Shown: positions 53,200 to 62,828, counted from the first letter of the stretch. The stretch is 64,000 nt of DNA from DATFVJ01 sp963727015 (GCA_963727015.1 CAVSEV010000007.1:248001-312000), one strand, 5' to 3'. Notes: generated by a model not told the origin, from the letters alone. Translations and numbers: made by a program.

Positions 53200-53790
53200 C
53201 CAGCACACCTGGCAACGCATTGATCGCCGAGCGTCCGGGGCCTGGCCACCTTCGACTCGCTCGACCCGGCCACCGGCGAGGCCGTCGGCAGCTACGGCGT
53301 GCACGACGGGGATGCGGTGACCGCCGCGGCGGCGCGGGCCCGGGCCGCCGCCTTCTGGTCGACGCTGCGGCACGCCGAACGCGCCCGGCGGCTCACCACC
53401 TGGGCCGGGGTGCTCACCCGCCGCATCGGCCAGCTGGCCGAGCTGGTCCACGCCGAGACCGGCAAGCCGCATTCGGACGCGCAACTGGAGATCGTGCTCG
53501 CGATCGAGCACATCGCGTGGGCGGCTAAGCACGCCGGCAAGGTGCCCGGCCAGCGGCGGGCGCCCGGCCTGCTGATGATCAAGCACGCCGCGACGGTCGA
53601 ATACCGGCCGCTCGGCGTGATCGGGCCGTGGAACTACCCGGTGTTCACCCCGCTGGGCTCCATTGCCTACGCCCTGGCCGCGGGCAACGCGGTGGTCTAC
53701 AAGCCTAGTGAGCATGCTCCCAGCGTCGGCGCCTGGCTGGTCGATGCGTTCGCGCAGGTGGTACCCGAAGCGCCGGTGCTGCAGCTGATC
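53196..53790 (+). pseudogene. Aldehyde dehydrogenase, truncated and frameshifted
   Basis: The start ATG overlaps the GMC stop. A one-base change near 53237 puts the expected LATFDSLDPATGEAVGSYGV into the next frame. From there the N-terminal NAD-domain reads well: AERARRLTTWAGVLTRRIGQ, then VEYRPLGVIGPWNYPVFTPL and AAGNAVVYKPSEHAPSVG. The similarity ends near 53790 at VVPEAPVLQLIE, before the catalytic Glu and Cys. The remaining 300 residues are gone, replaced by a lipase fragment on the other strand. It probably once oxidised the aldehyde produced by the GMC enzyme. Confidence 0.88.
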
Positions 53791-53915
53791 GAAAGGTTCG
53801 CAGCCGGTGCGGCAGCAGCGACCGTAACGAGGTCGAGTTCGGGGGGGTAGCGGGGGGCGAGATCGGCAGCCCACAAGACACTGTTCCCGCCTTGCGAGTG
53901 GCCCCAAAGCCCGAC
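53790..53915 (-). pseudogene. Lipase (alpha/beta hydrolase) internal fragment
   Basis: About 42 residues on the minus strand read NSVGLWGHSQGGNSVLWAAD, then LAPRYPPELDLVTVAAAAPA. This is the nucleophile-elbow region (GHSQGG) of secretory lipase-like proteins. Neither end of the gene is present. It is wedged between the truncated aldehyde dehydrogenase and an FMN-binding fragment. Confidence 0.75.
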
Positions 53916-53917
53916 CG

Positions 53918-54447
53918 AGTTGTTCTGGATCACCACCGTCCGCCTCGACGGCAGACCCCACGTCACCTCGCTGGTCGCCGTCTGGCTTGACGACGCCATC
54001 CACTCCTCCACGGGAGAGACCGAGCAGAAGGCCGTCAACCTCAGCCGCGTCCTCCTGGCCACCGGCTGCAACACCTGGGGCGAAGGGCTGGATGTCGTCG
54101 TCGAAGGCGATGTCGTGCCCGTCGCCGACAACGCCCGGCTCATCCGGCTCGCGCGAGCGTGCTCGGCCAAGTGGGACGGCCGGTGGCAGTATCAGGTCCA
54201 AGACGGCCGTTTCCGCCACCCGCACGGCGGTGTGGCAATGGTCTACTCGGTGACCCCCGCCAAAGTGCTCGCATTCGGCAAGGAACACTTCACCCACACC
54301 TCGCATCGATTCTCAATGCGCTGCAGTAGGGCCCGGCCAAGGGCACCTCGCCGGCGGTCGACTTCACGCGGAGGGCGGACCGGGGAAACGGACCAGGAGA
54401 AATCAGGCACCGCGCCCCGGTCCGACCCCTACCCCGACGCTGTCTGA
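53918..54447 (+). pseudogene. Pyridoxamine 5'-phosphate oxidase-family fragment
   Basis: A reading with PNPOx-like character: FWITTVRLDGRPHVTSLVAV, then TGETEQKAVNLSR, GEGLDVVVEGDVVPVAD and VYSVTPAKVLAFGKEHFTHT followed by SHRF. The N-terminal strand and start are missing. After SHRF (about 54312) the natural end is passed and the reading runs into unrelated sequence. A small internal loss between VNLSR and the next block is also likely. It is a broken gene. Confidence 0.72.
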
Positions 54448-54585
54448 TCGTGCGCACAGTCGGGGACACCACCTCACCTTAGAAACGCCGGCTTCAGCCG
54501 AAAACCGTGTCGATCGGCCGGGCTGGCGTTCGTATAGAGGATAAAGGAGCCGGCCGGCGCAGTCCGGCGAAGCGAGGAGACGTCA

Positions 54586-55431
54586 ATGTCCGAGCCGAAG
54601 GTCCTGCTGACTGATCTGGGAATTCCCGAGTCACCACGGTGGCACGAGGGCCGGCTGTGGTTCTGCAACTGGATCGAACGCCAGGTAGTGGCGGTCAGCC
54701 TGGACGGCGAAGCCGAGGTCATGGCCACACGAGATCCCGGCAGCCACCCGATGGGCTATTCCATCGACTGGCTGCTCGACGGCAGGCTGCTGGTGACCGG
54801 CGACAAGCTGCGGCGCCAGGAGCCCGACGGGTCGATGGTCGTCCACGCTGAGCAGCGCGCAAACGAGATCGTGGTGGACGGCTGCGGCAACATCTACCTC
54901 AACGGCGCGGACTTCGACTTCGTCGCAGGAGCGCCGCCCAAGCCCGGCTACATCAAGCTCGTCACCCCAGACGGCCAGCTACGCCAGGTCGCCGACGACA
55001 TCCAGTTCCCAAACGGCATGGTCATCACCCCCGATGACCGGACGCTGATCATCTCCGAGTCGTTCGCCGGTCGGCTCACCGCGTTCGACATCGACGCCGA
55101 CGGAGGGCTGTCCAACCGTCGGGTCTTCGCCAAGGGACTCGCCCCGGACGGCATCTGCCTCGACGCCGAAGGCGCGGTCTGGGTCGGCACCGGGTTCTCG
55201 GTGGCCCGCGTCGCTGAGGGGCAAGTCCTGCATCGCGTTGAACTGCCCGAGAACCGGGCCCCGTTCGCGCTGATGCTCGGCGGACCGGACCGGCGAACCC
55301 TGTTCATCCTGACCGCCGAATGGCGGCCAGCCGACGGCCACGTCGCCAACCTCGATCGGCTAGCCAACGGGCCTCACACCGGAGAGATCCTGACCCTCCC
55401 GGTCTCCGTACCTGGTGTCGGCCGGCCATGA
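54586..55431 (+). CDS. SMP-30/gluconolactonase-family hydrolase
   Basis: A 281-residue six-bladed beta-propeller of the SMP-30/gluconolactonase/LRE family. The first block is LGIPESPRWHEGRLWFCNWI with the metal Glu. Later ones are GYSIDWLLDGRLLVTGDK, NEIVVDGCGNIYLNGADFDF, DIQFPNGMVITPDDRTLIIS (metal Asn/Asp) and APDGICLDAEGAVWVGTG. The enzymes open lactones with a divalent metal. A GAGGAG box lies before ATG 54586. The gene is intact and separate from the damaged region upstream. Substrate lactone unknown. Confidence 0.92.
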   Translation: MSEPKVLLTDLGIPESPRWHEGRLWFCNWIERQVVAVSLDGEAEVMATRDPGSHPMGYSIDWLLDGRLLVTGDKLRRQEPDGSMVVHAEQRANEIVVDGCGNIYLNGADFDFVAGAPPKPGYIKLVTPDGQLRQVADDIQFPNGMVITPDDRTLIISESFAGRLTAFDIDADGGLSNRRVFAKGLAPDGICLDAEGAVWVGTGFSVARVAEGQVLHRVELPENRAPFALMLGGPDRRTLFILTAEWRPADGHVANLDRLANGPHTGEILTLPVSVPGVGRP

Positions 55432-55498
55432 CCCAGGTGGCCGACTAAGCCGAGTGCTCGGAGGCGCAGATCGCGGCTCTCGTCCGCGACGTCCGCAG

Positions 55499-55897
55499 TT
55501 ACCTCAGCGACTTCAGGCCCGCATCCGCTATCGCGGCGTCGAGTTGGGGCAGCACTCCGGCTACCCCGATCGCCCCGGCGCACTGGCCGTCGACGATGAT
55601 GGGAATCCCTCCCTCGAGGGGGTAGATGGGCATTTTCAGCATCGAGACCCGGCCGGCGTTCAGCGGTTCTTCGAAGAACGTCGTCGGGTGTCCGCCCTCG
55701 GCGGCGGTGCGTGCCTTTTCTGCCGCGCCTTCGGCGCTGAGGTAGGGCGCCCCGTCCATGCGGATCAGGTGCTGGAGGTAGGTGGATTCATCGACGATGG
55801 CGATCGAGACCGCCAGCTGCTGGGATTCCGCGTATGCCTCTGCGGCGGCCGCGATCGCCTTGGCGTCGGTGAGGGTGAGACTCAACTTGGTACGCAT
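55499..55897 (-). CDS. GlcG/HbpS-family heme-binding-like protein
   Basis: A 132-residue GlcG/HbpS domain protein. Typical elements are LTLTDAKAIAAAAEAYAESQ, then VSIAIVDESTYLQHLIRMDG, AAEKARTAAEGG and PLEGGIPIIVDGQCAGAIGV followed by AGVLPQLDAAIADAGL. The domain in HbpS senses heme and redox stress; in other species it is linked to glycolate or propanediol use. No signal peptide is visible, so it is cytosolic. It lies on the minus strand between the SMP-30 gene and the leader of the 56-kb LAL regulator. Confidence 0.9.
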   Translation of the reverse strand: MRTKLSLTLTDAKAIAAAAEAYAESQQLAVSIAIVDESTYLQHLIRMDGAPYLSAEGAAEKARTAAEGGHPTTFFEEPLNAGRVSMLKMPIYPLEGGIPIIVDGQCAGAIGVAGVLPQLDAAIADAGLKSLR

Positions 55898-55932
55898 TCC
55901 GGGCTCCTGCTCGTGGTGTTATCTGCCGAAGT

Positions 55933-56036
55933 CCAGGCTGCGGCTAAGGACCCCGGGGAGGGATCGGGTAAGTGCGCCGGAATCGTGGCCGGGGATCCTT
56001 AGTTGCGCCCGGTGGGCTCCTTAGCGGAGGCTGGGA
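55933..56036 (+). repeat. Conserved leader, copy B (relative of 20933-21036)
   Basis: An ungapped relative of the leader found before the LAL remnant at 21 kb. CTAAGGACCCCGG (55944-55956) and CCGGGGATCCTTAG (55988-56001) are near-perfect inverse copies, giving a long hairpin. It is followed by CTCC-TTAGC-GGAG. In both copies the frame TTG/CTG-CGC/TGC-CCG-GTG is open into the LAL reading, so part of it may be translated. Confidence 0.85.
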
Positions 56037-56116
56037 ACGGCCGGGCACGCGGCGCGACGGTGCCCGGGCGTTGCGGTGAGCCAGAGCCGTCAGCGTGGCC
56101 GGCCGGGAGGAAGGTG

Positions 56117-59100
56117 ATGGGCGCAGCCGATGCGGCCGCGCGGCTGGCGCGGGCCGGGCCGTTCGTGGGGCGGGATGAGGAGCTGTCGGAGCTGCATGCC
56201 GCGTTGCGGCGGGCAGTGGCGGGCTGGCCGGAGATGATACTGGTCGCCGGTGAGGCGGGAGTGGGCAAGAGCCGGCTGATCGGCCAGTTCGCCGGGCAGG
56301 CCCGGCGGGCGCGGACGCTGGTCGCGGTGGGCGGCGCTGCGCCGCTGACCGGAGGCGCCCTGCCGTACGCGCCGCTGGTGCAGGCGCTGCGGGTACTGGC
56401 CGTCGATCACGAGCCGTCCGGTCTGCGAGGGCTTGAGGCCGAGCTGGCCGGGGTGCTGGACGAGCTGACCGGGGACCGGCCGGCCGGCGGGTGGTCGCCT
56501 GAGATGGGGCGGGCGCGGCTGTTCGGGCGGCTGTGCCGCCTGCTGGGCGGGCTCGCCCGGGCCGCTCCGCTGCTGCTGGTGCTGGAGGATCTGCATTGGG
56601 CCGACAGCGCCACCCTGGACGTGCTGGCGTTCTTGCTGCGGACCCTGCCCGAGGGGCGGTTGCTGGTGGTGGGCAGCTACCGGGCCGATGATCCCGGTGA
56701 GTTGCTGGCAGGCTGGCTGGCCGAGGTGCGGCGGTTGCCGGGGGTGAGCTGGCTGGAGCTGCCGCGTTTCACCCGCGCGGAGCTGACCGTCCTTCTGGCC
56801 GGGCTGCAAGGCGGCCCGGTGGACAGCCGGATTGTTGAGGAGGTTTTCGGCCGGTCGCAGGGCAACCCGTTCTTCGCCGAGCAGCTGTTTGAGGCCGGGG
56901 CCGGGACCGGCGGGCTGCCGCTGGCGCTGCGGGAGGTGCTGCTGGCCCGGGTGCGCCAGTTGTCGCCGGCCGGGCAGCAGTTGCTGCGGGTGGCGGCGGT
57001 GGCCGGCCGGTGGGTGGGCCATGACTGGCTGGCGGCGGTCGCAGGCCGGCCGGACGACGAACTGGACGGCGGGCTGGCGGAGGCGGTCGGCCGCGGGCTG
57101 CTGGTGGTCACGCCGAAGGAGCGCGCCGGGCAGGAGGCGTATGAGTTCCGGCACGCATTGCTGCAGGAGGCCGTGTACGGGGAGTTGCTGCCCGGGCAGC
57201 GGGCCCGGCTGCACAGCGCCTACGCCGACGTCCTCGCCAGCTCGCCGCCCGGGCTGCACCCTACAGCTCCGCAGTTCCCCGCGGAGCTGGCCGAACACTG
57301 GTACCGGGCCCGCCAGCCAGCCGAGGCGCTGGCCTGGTCGGTGCGGGCGGCCAGCAGCGCGGAACGGGTGTACGCGCACGGGGAGGCGGCCCGCCAGTGT
57401 GAACGGGCGCTGGAGCTATGGGACCAGGTGCCCGACGCCGCGGTCCGGGCCGGCCTGGACCGGGCAGGCATGCACACCTGGGCGGCGCGGGCCCGGGAGC
57501 ACGCCGGCGACCAGGGCCGGGCGCTATCGCACGTCGAGGAGGCGCTGCGGCAACTGGACCGGGCCGCCGAACCGGTCCGGGCCGGCCTGCTGCACCACCT
57601 CCGCGGCTGGTATGCCACCGGGACGGCCGATCTGGACGTGCTGCTTGCTGCCAGCCGGGAGGCGGTCCGGCTGGTACCGGCCGAGCCGCCGTCAACCGCG
57701 CGCGCCCGTGTGCTGCTGGGCTACGGCCGCGCCCTCCACATTCAGGCCGGCCGGTACGAAGAGGCGGCCGCAGTTTTGGAGCAGGCGCTGACCGTCGCCC
57801 GCCGGGCCCGCTCCCAGCCCGATATCGCCCGGGCGATGACGGGTCTCGGCATGATGCGGGCCCTCACAGGTGAGGTAGACACCGGCCTTGCGATGCTGCG
57901 GGAGGCCTGCGCCTTGGCCGAACCGCCCGCCGCCGACGCGGGCCAGAGCGACACCGGCGAGTTGCCCGGCGACCGCGAGTGGCAGGTGGCCAGGGTGGCG
58001 CATCTGGGGCTGAGCGACGTGCTGCTGAAAACCGGCCGGCTGCAGGAAGCCGCCGATGTGGCGGTGCGGAGCTGGGAGACGCTGCGGCGCCTCGGCCTTG
58101 CTGGCCACCGTAACGCATGCGGCCTGCTCGGCTGCGCGGTGGAGGCCCTGTTCGGGCTGGGCCGCTGGGACGAGGCGGCGCGGATAAGCGAGCCGCTGGC
58201 ACACCAGCCGGCCAGCTTCGCCAACGCGATACTCCAGCCCAAGCTAGCCGACCTGGAAACCGCCCGCGGCGAGCCCGAGGCCGCGCTGGCACGACTCCAC
58301 CGGGTCGTCGAGCTGGGCTGGCGGCCAGGCCCGCACCATGCCCGGGACCTGGGCCAGTGCCGCGCGGAGGCGCAGCTGTGGCTCGGCCTGCCGCAGCTGG
58401 CCCTTTCCGACGTGACACAGGCGCTGGACGCGATTGCCGGCACCGGCCAGGAGCGGTTCGCCGGCTGGCTGTTCTGCCTGGGAGCGCGCGCCCTGGCCGA
58501 CCTGGCCGAGCAGGCCCGGGCCCGCCAGGACCCGGCCGCGGAGGCCGGCGTTCACCGGCACCGCACGCTGCTGGCCCGGCGGATGACCGCGATGACCCAT
58601 GACCCGTTTGCCGCCCGCGCGCCCATGCCGGCCAGCGCCGGGGCGGAGCGGGCCCTGTGGGGCGCGGAGCTGACCCGGCTCGACGGCGCCGCCGACCCCC
58701 ACGCCTGGCACGCCGCTGCCGGTGCCTGGCAGCAGCTCGGACTCGGCTACCGGGCCGCCTACGCCCAGTGGAGGCAGGCCGAGGCGCTCCTCGCCAGCGG
58801 AGCAGGCGCCGGCCGGGCAGCCGAACCGCTGCGCGACGGGCACGCGACCACGGTGCGGCTGGGCGCCGTCCCGCTGCGCGCCGAGATCGAGGCGCTGGCC
58901 CGGCGCGCCCGGATCAGCCTCACCCTGAGCCAGCCGGCGCCGACACCGGCACCAGCGCATCCGCATGGCCTCACCGACCGCGAAGCGGCCGTGCTCCAGC
59001 TGCTCGTCACCGGCCACACCAACCGGCAGATCGGGCAGCAGCTGTTCATCAGCCCCAAGACGGCCAGCGTCCACGTCACCAGCATCCTGCGCAAGCTCAA

Positions 59101-59176
59101 CGTTCGCGACCGGGTACAGGCAGCCGCCGTCGCCGTCCGCCTGGGCCTAGTGAACCCGCCCATCCCCGGCGGCTAA
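56117..59176 (+). CDS. LAL (large ATP-binding LuxR) transcriptional regulator
   Basis: A 1019-residue STAND-type regulator. Near the N-terminus the reading AGPFVGRDEELSELHAALRR precedes Walker A, ILVAGEAGVGKSRLIGQFAG. The Walker B region is LLLVLEDLHWADSATLDVLA, the sensor part FGRSQGNPFFAEQLFEAG, and the arm HALLQEAVYGELLPGQRARL. A long TPR-like region (about 390-950) leads to a C-terminal HTH: LTDREAAVLQLLVTGHTNRQ, then FISPKTASVHVTSILRKLNV. ATG 56117 has GGGAGGAAGGTG directly before it; a longer start near 56003 (TTG) would add 38 residues coded by the conserved leader. It is the full-length relative of the deleted copy at 21 kb. Ends near a strong terminator. Confidence 0.92.
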   Translation: MGAADAAARLARAGPFVGRDEELSELHAALRRAVAGWPEMILVAGEAGVGKSRLIGQFAGQARRARTLVAVGGAAPLTGGALPYAPLVQALRVLAVDHEPSGLRGLEAELAGVLDELTGDRPAGGWSPEMGRARLFGRLCRLLGGLARAAPLLLVLEDLHWADSATLDVLAFLLRTLPEGRLLVVGSYRADDPGELLAGWLAEVRRLPGVSWLELPRFTRAELTVLLAGLQGGPVDSRIVEEVFGRSQGNPFFAEQLFEAGAGTGGLPLALREVLLARVRQLSPAGQQLLRVAAVAGRWVGHDWLAAVAGRPDDELDGGLAEAVGRGLLVVTPKERAGQEAYEFRHALLQEAVYGELLPGQRARLHSAYADVLASSPPGLHPTAPQFPAELAEHWYRARQPAEALAWSVRAASSAERVYAHGEAARQCERALELWDQVPDAAVRAGLDRAGMHTWAARAREHAGDQGRALSHVEEALRQLDRAAEPVRAGLLHHLRGWYATGTADLDVLLAASREAVRLVPAEPPSTARARVLLGYGRALHIQAGRYEEAAAVLEQALTVARRARSQPDIARAMTGLGMMRALTGEVDTGLAMLREACALAEPPAADAGQSDTGELPGDREWQVARVAHLGLSDVLLKTGRLQEAADVAVRSWETLRRLGLAGHRNACGLLGCAVEALFGLGRWDEAARISEPLAHQPASFANAILQPKLADLETARGEPEAALARLHRVVELGWRPGPHHARDLGQCRAEAQLWLGLPQLALSDVTQALDAIAGTGQERFAGWLFCLGARALADLAEQARARQDPAAEAGVHRHRTLLARRMTAMTHDPFAARAPMPASAGAERALWGAELTRLDGAADPHAWHAAAGAWQQLGLGYRAAYAQWRQAEALLASGAGAGRAAEPLRDGHATTVRLGAVPLRAEIEALARRARISLTLSQPAPTPAPAHPHGLTDREAAVLQLLVTGHTNRQIGQQLFISPKTASVHVTSILRKLNVRDRVQAAAVAVRLGLVNPPIPGG

Positions 59177-59351
59177 TAGACCCCGCCCGCTGGCACGGGC
59201 AATGGCCTCGGTCAGGAAGCCGAAATTTATTCGGCGGGACGCCGATGCTGCGCCCGCGTCAGGCAGAACCGAACCCTGAAAACCAAGTTCAGCACGACAG
59301 AGAGCAGGCTTTATATATGTTGCGGAGTCCAACCACGCAGATTAGCAAAGC

Positions 59352-59394
59352 TCCCAGGCCATATCGGCGGCACGCCCGCCGATATGGCCTGGGA
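59352..59394. terminator. Bidirectional Rho-independent terminator
   Basis: TCCCAGGCCATATCGGCGG (59352-59370) and CCGCCGATATGGCCTGGGA (59376-59394) form a perfect 19-base stem with a 5-base loop. CTTTTC follows on the plus strand and AAAGC precedes it, so T-rich ends exist on both strands. It lies between the convergent LAL gene and the PAP2 gene. Confidence 0.9.
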
Positions 59395-59405
59395 CTTTTC
59401 GCCGC

Positions 59406-60105
59406 CTACGACGCCGGTACGCGGGGTGCCGCCGCGGCGTCGTCCCACGTTGTCGGCCAGATTTCAACCAGGATGTGCGGCACGCCGAACGCCAGGTTCA
59501 GCACGCTCCCGATGAAGACACCCACTCCGGCGCCTGCCAGTACGTCAAGTGGGAAGTGCGCGCCAAGGTATACGCGCGACACGCAGACCAGGACGGCGAG
59601 TGCCCACGGCAGGAACCGCCATTGCCTGCCGAGATAGGGAGCCACGAGCGCGGCGATCGCAAAGATCACCATCGCGTGGCCGGACGGGAAGCTCAGCCCG
59701 TGCGCAGCCGCCTGGCCGCGCAAGGTCACGTGCGGCACTGTTTCCGCGGGACGCCCGTGCTGCACGAACGTCTTCGCAACCGCTTCAAGCGTCACCTTCA
59801 GCAGAGTCGCCACGACCAAGGCGGCGGCCAGCCGGAATCTCCTGAAAAGCGCGGCCCCCGCGGCCACGAGCGGGAGCGCCCCGATCACCCCCGACAATTG
59901 CACGACCCACATGGGCGGGTACAGCCACCCGTGCCATTGGTTGATCCAGTGGAAGGCGGCGTCGTCGGCGCCTGAGATGAGGCCCGCTCGCCACGAGCAC
60001 GCCGCAGATGATGACGAGGCCGAGGCCCGCCGCACTGATAATCGCGTCGGCGCGCCTGCGGAGGTAGGAACGCCCATCTGGGGCCCGGAACCACCACTGA
60101 CTCAA
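59406..60105 (-). pseudogene. PAP2-family phosphatase, frameshifted near the N-terminus
   Basis: The C-terminal 190 residues carry the complete PAP2 catalytic set: KTFVQHGRPAETV, then GLSFPSGHAMVIFAIAALVA and CVSRVYLGAHFPLDVLAGAG. They have six or so membrane helices. The natural beginning (MSQWWFRAPDGRSYLRRRAD, then AIISAAGLGLVIICGVLVAS) is in another frame; one extra G near 59984 disrupts it. Without that base a normal protein of about 232 residues, typical for the group, is restored. Such enzymes remove phosphate from undecaprenyl pyrophosphate or lipid phosphates. It may be active if the indel is an error. Confidence 0.85.
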
Positions 60106-60729
60106 AGCTCGCGCCGTCCATGCCGGCCTCCCTCGGGGTAAAGGTGTTCACCCTGTCAGCCTGATCGGCCGGTTTCTCGCCCACAATCGGGCCCGCTTGC
60201 AGCCCTGAGGCGCGCGGACAAACCCAGCCCGGCCGCCCTCCACGCCGCGGTCGTCGCCGGCGGAACACAATCCACCAGATGGCGCCAGGCAGCGATCGAC
60301 GGCGGACTGCCCCGGCTGCCGACTGACCTGGCCGGCGCCGAAAGATCGTTTGGGCAAATGTCGGCGGAGCTCCAGACCATGGCCTGCCCGGCGGGCACTG
60401 CTGGCCTGTCCCAGATGTCGAACGGCCGCTCGAGGAGTACTTGCAGGCCCTGCTCGCCGGCACGGACACGCTGTACAAGCTGCCCGAGCTGACCAGGCTG
60501 CGCACCGCGCTGCATGGCGCCGGCGTTATGCCGCTCATCCCAGGTCACCGCTGTCTGGGGCGGGCTCGTCGAGGCCTCCGCCGACCGACCCTCCCGGCGA
60601 GAAGGACGATATATACGATGGATCTGAGAGTTTCGAGCTGGCGGGACAAGGACGGCTTGGCACGGCCCGATGCGCGCGACGCGGCATGGCGGAACCGGCC
60701 CGGCGGAACGAGACCCGAGGGGTTGTCGC
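60106..60729. other. 624-base gap without a supported gene
   Basis: On the plus strand a stretch around 60430-60530 reads LEEYLQALLAGTDTLYKLPE, then LTRLRTALHGAGVMPLI. It looks helical and protein-like, but frames around it are broken and I cannot assign a family. A decayed gene is possible. Confidence 0.45.
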
Positions 60730-61209
60730 ATGAGTGAGGGTCAGATTCTCGGTCCAGGAGCAGGCAAGGTGATCGAGCTTCCGGGTGTCACCGCTGTGTT
60801 TAAGGCGGTGAACAACAGGAAACCCGGCGACTTCGTGGTGATCGAGTTGACCGTCGACCCGGGCTTCGCCGGGCCGCGGCCGCACGTGCACCACACCCAC
60901 GAGGAACTGTTCTACGTGCTCGACGGCGAGTTTGACTTCTTCGTCGACGGCGAGGTCCGGCGGGTGGGACCGGGATCGTTCGTCAACGTTCCCCCGGGCG
61001 TGATGCACGACTTCCGCAATCCCGGTACGGGTCCGGCCCGATGGCTGGGTATCGCCTCCCCAGCGGGGCTGGACCGGTATTTTGAGGGGATCCTGGCCCT
61101 CGTCGCCGCGGGCAAATTCTCTGAGGAAGAGCTGCGCCGGTTGCGCCTGCGGTACGACACCGAGGAACCCGAGAACGCGCCGCCGGGGCACTGGTCGGAG
61201 CAGCGGTAG
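60730..61209 (+). CDS. Cupin-domain protein
   Basis: A 159-residue single-cupin protein. Motif 1 is GPRPHVHHTHEELFYVLDGE (metal His/His/Glu) and motif 2 is PGSFVNVPPGVMHDFRNPGT (metal His). The barrel is complete and a charged C-terminal helix follows (FSEEELRRLRLRYDTEEPEN). Small cupins act as dioxygenases, isomerases or ligand-binding proteins; nothing here tells which. ATG 60730 matches the natural start of the first strand; an in-frame start at 60670 would add sequence without support. No operon partner is evident. Confidence 0.9.
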   Translation: MSEGQILGPGAGKVIELPGVTAVFKAVNNRKPGDFVVIELTVDPGFAGPRPHVHHTHEELFYVLDGEFDFFVDGEVRRVGPGSFVNVPPGVMHDFRNPGTGPARWLGIASPAGLDRYFEGILALVAAGKFSEEELRRLRLRYDTEEPENAPPGHWSEQR

Positions 61210-61643
61210 CGAGAACTGTCGCTGTCGAACGGGACCGGCGGGTCGGTGGCGAACCGCAGGATGCGGGCAGGCAGGCTCTGTGCCGAATAAGCCCCAGCGG
61301 CAGGCGTGCCGACCGTGCGAACGACACAACCCGCATATCTTCCAGATCCGTGCGGCAATGGCCGTAAGCCGATCGGAACCTCCGACGATGCATTAGGCGG
61401 CTCGGCATGCGTTCTCCCTGACCTTCTCCATCACTCAGCGTGATGCCGCCTGCCGGCGCAGCCCGATGCCGATCGTCGACTTGGTGCGGCGTGGACGGCC
61501 TGGATGTCGTCGCCGGGCGGCCGCCGGGCGAGGTGCCCGTCGACGCTGCGAACGAGCGGCCCGGCCGCTGGCTAGATTGCCCTGAGCTAACGACACCCGC
61601 CTACGTCAGGTCGTCGCCCGGGCCAGCGTGGCCTGATCAGCGA
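61210..61643. other. 434-base gap, nothing recognised
   Basis: No gene, repeat or terminator could be supported between the cupin and GNAT genes. Confidence 0.5.
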
Positions 61644-62615
61644 CTACCCGAACGACGAATCCTCAGCCGCGGTCTTGGCTTTGATGAGCGGCGCGTCCCG
61701 CGACAACTCCCGGAACCCGACGCTATAGAACAGCCGGCGCGCCTCGGGATGCCCCGGCGCACCCAGGCAGGCGACCGTCATATGAGTGGCCCCGGCCGCC
61801 CGCGCCAGATGCATCCCGTGCAGAAGCATCGCCGTGCCCAGCCCCAGACGCCGGTAGCCCGGATGCGTCCCGACCGGCTCGAACTCAGCGGTCTTGTTCG
61901 CTTCGTCGAGCCACATGATCGTCGAGGATGCCATCGTTCCGTCCGGCGCCTCCACGATGATGTGCAGGTCGCCGCGATACGTCGACGTCTGCCGGACACG
62001 CTGGTAGCCCTCGGCCGTGTACGTCGAGGGAGCCCAGCCGTCCAGATGGGCCTGGACCGCGGCCTTCGGCCCGGCCTCGTCGGCGGTGCGGAACCGGAAT
62101 CCGTCTGGCAGTACCGGCTGCTCCACGTCGGTGAGGTCCCGCTCGTTGAGCTGGGTCCAGGACCCGGCGTCGCCAAGCGAGGCCAGGTCGGTCTCATAGC
62201 CGTGCGCCGCCCATCGCTTCAGGGCGAACTCATCGGCGGCGCTCGGCCTCACCGTACGCTCGATGTCCGCCGCCGTACCCTCGTACCAGTCGATCACCTC
62301 GTCAACCAGCCCGGCGTGGTCGGGATGGACCTGATACGCCAGATAGGCGCCGGTGACATCCTTCACCGACCCGTCGCTCCGCCTCACCTGATGCGGAAGA
62401 AAGGCCCAGCCCCACGCCACCAGATCCCCGGCAGAAAACCAAAGCCGACGCGGCCAGCTTGCGCCGTCGCCGGCGTGCCCCTTGCCCCAGTTCCAGGCCA
62501 GCTCGCCGAACGTCGCTTCGCTGTTCACCAGGTCCGGGCGGGTGGCGGTGACACGCTGCGCCAGACCCTGCATGAGCTGCACGTCCGCGGCCGTCATACG
62601 CTCAAGGTTCGGCAT
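61644..62615 (-). CDS. GNAT-family N-acetyltransferase
   Basis: A 323-residue protein with two GNAT-like halves. The N-terminal half is weaker (VKDVTGAYLAYQVHPDHAGL). The C-terminal half holds the acetyl-CoA site: EFEPVGTHPGYRRLGLGTAM followed by LLHGMHLARAAGATHMTVAC, with the R/Q-x-x-G-x-G/A pattern (RRLGLGTA). ARRLFYSVGFRELSRDAPLI closes the fold. Double-GNAT proteins of this size acetylate small amines or antibiotics; substrate unknown. No terminal targeting signal. The start at 62615 fits the family's usual beginning; no partner gene is adjacent. Confidence 0.87.
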   Translation of the reverse strand: MPNLERMTAADVQLMQGLAQRVTATRPDLVNSEATFGELAWNWGKGHAGDGASWPRRLWFSAGDLVAWGWAFLPHQVRRSDGSVKDVTGAYLAYQVHPDHAGLVDEVIDWYEGTAADIERTVRPSAADEFALKRWAAHGYETDLASLGDAGSWTQLNERDLTDVEQPVLPDGFRFRTADEAGPKAAVQAHLDGWAPSTYTAEGYQRVRQTSTYRGDLHIIVEAPDGTMASSTIMWLDEANKTAEFEPVGTHPGYRRLGLGTAMLLHGMHLARAAGATHMTVACLGAPGHPEARRLFYSVGFRELSRDAPLIKAKTAAEDSSFG

Positions 62616-62828
62616 AGTGCGCCACTATGTCAGGACTCCGCAAAGCCGTCGAAACGTTTTCCGGGGCCGCCGATCGCGGCAGTCAACAGCACAACGCGCG
62701 ACGCGCATCGTCGTGGCGGCGGAGCCGATGGCAGGCCGGGCAGCCATGTCCCTCGATTACGCCGGCCGACTGCGGACATCGACCGACGCGCGTCACGACC
62801 TGCACGGCGAACGTTGCCTGCTACGGCA

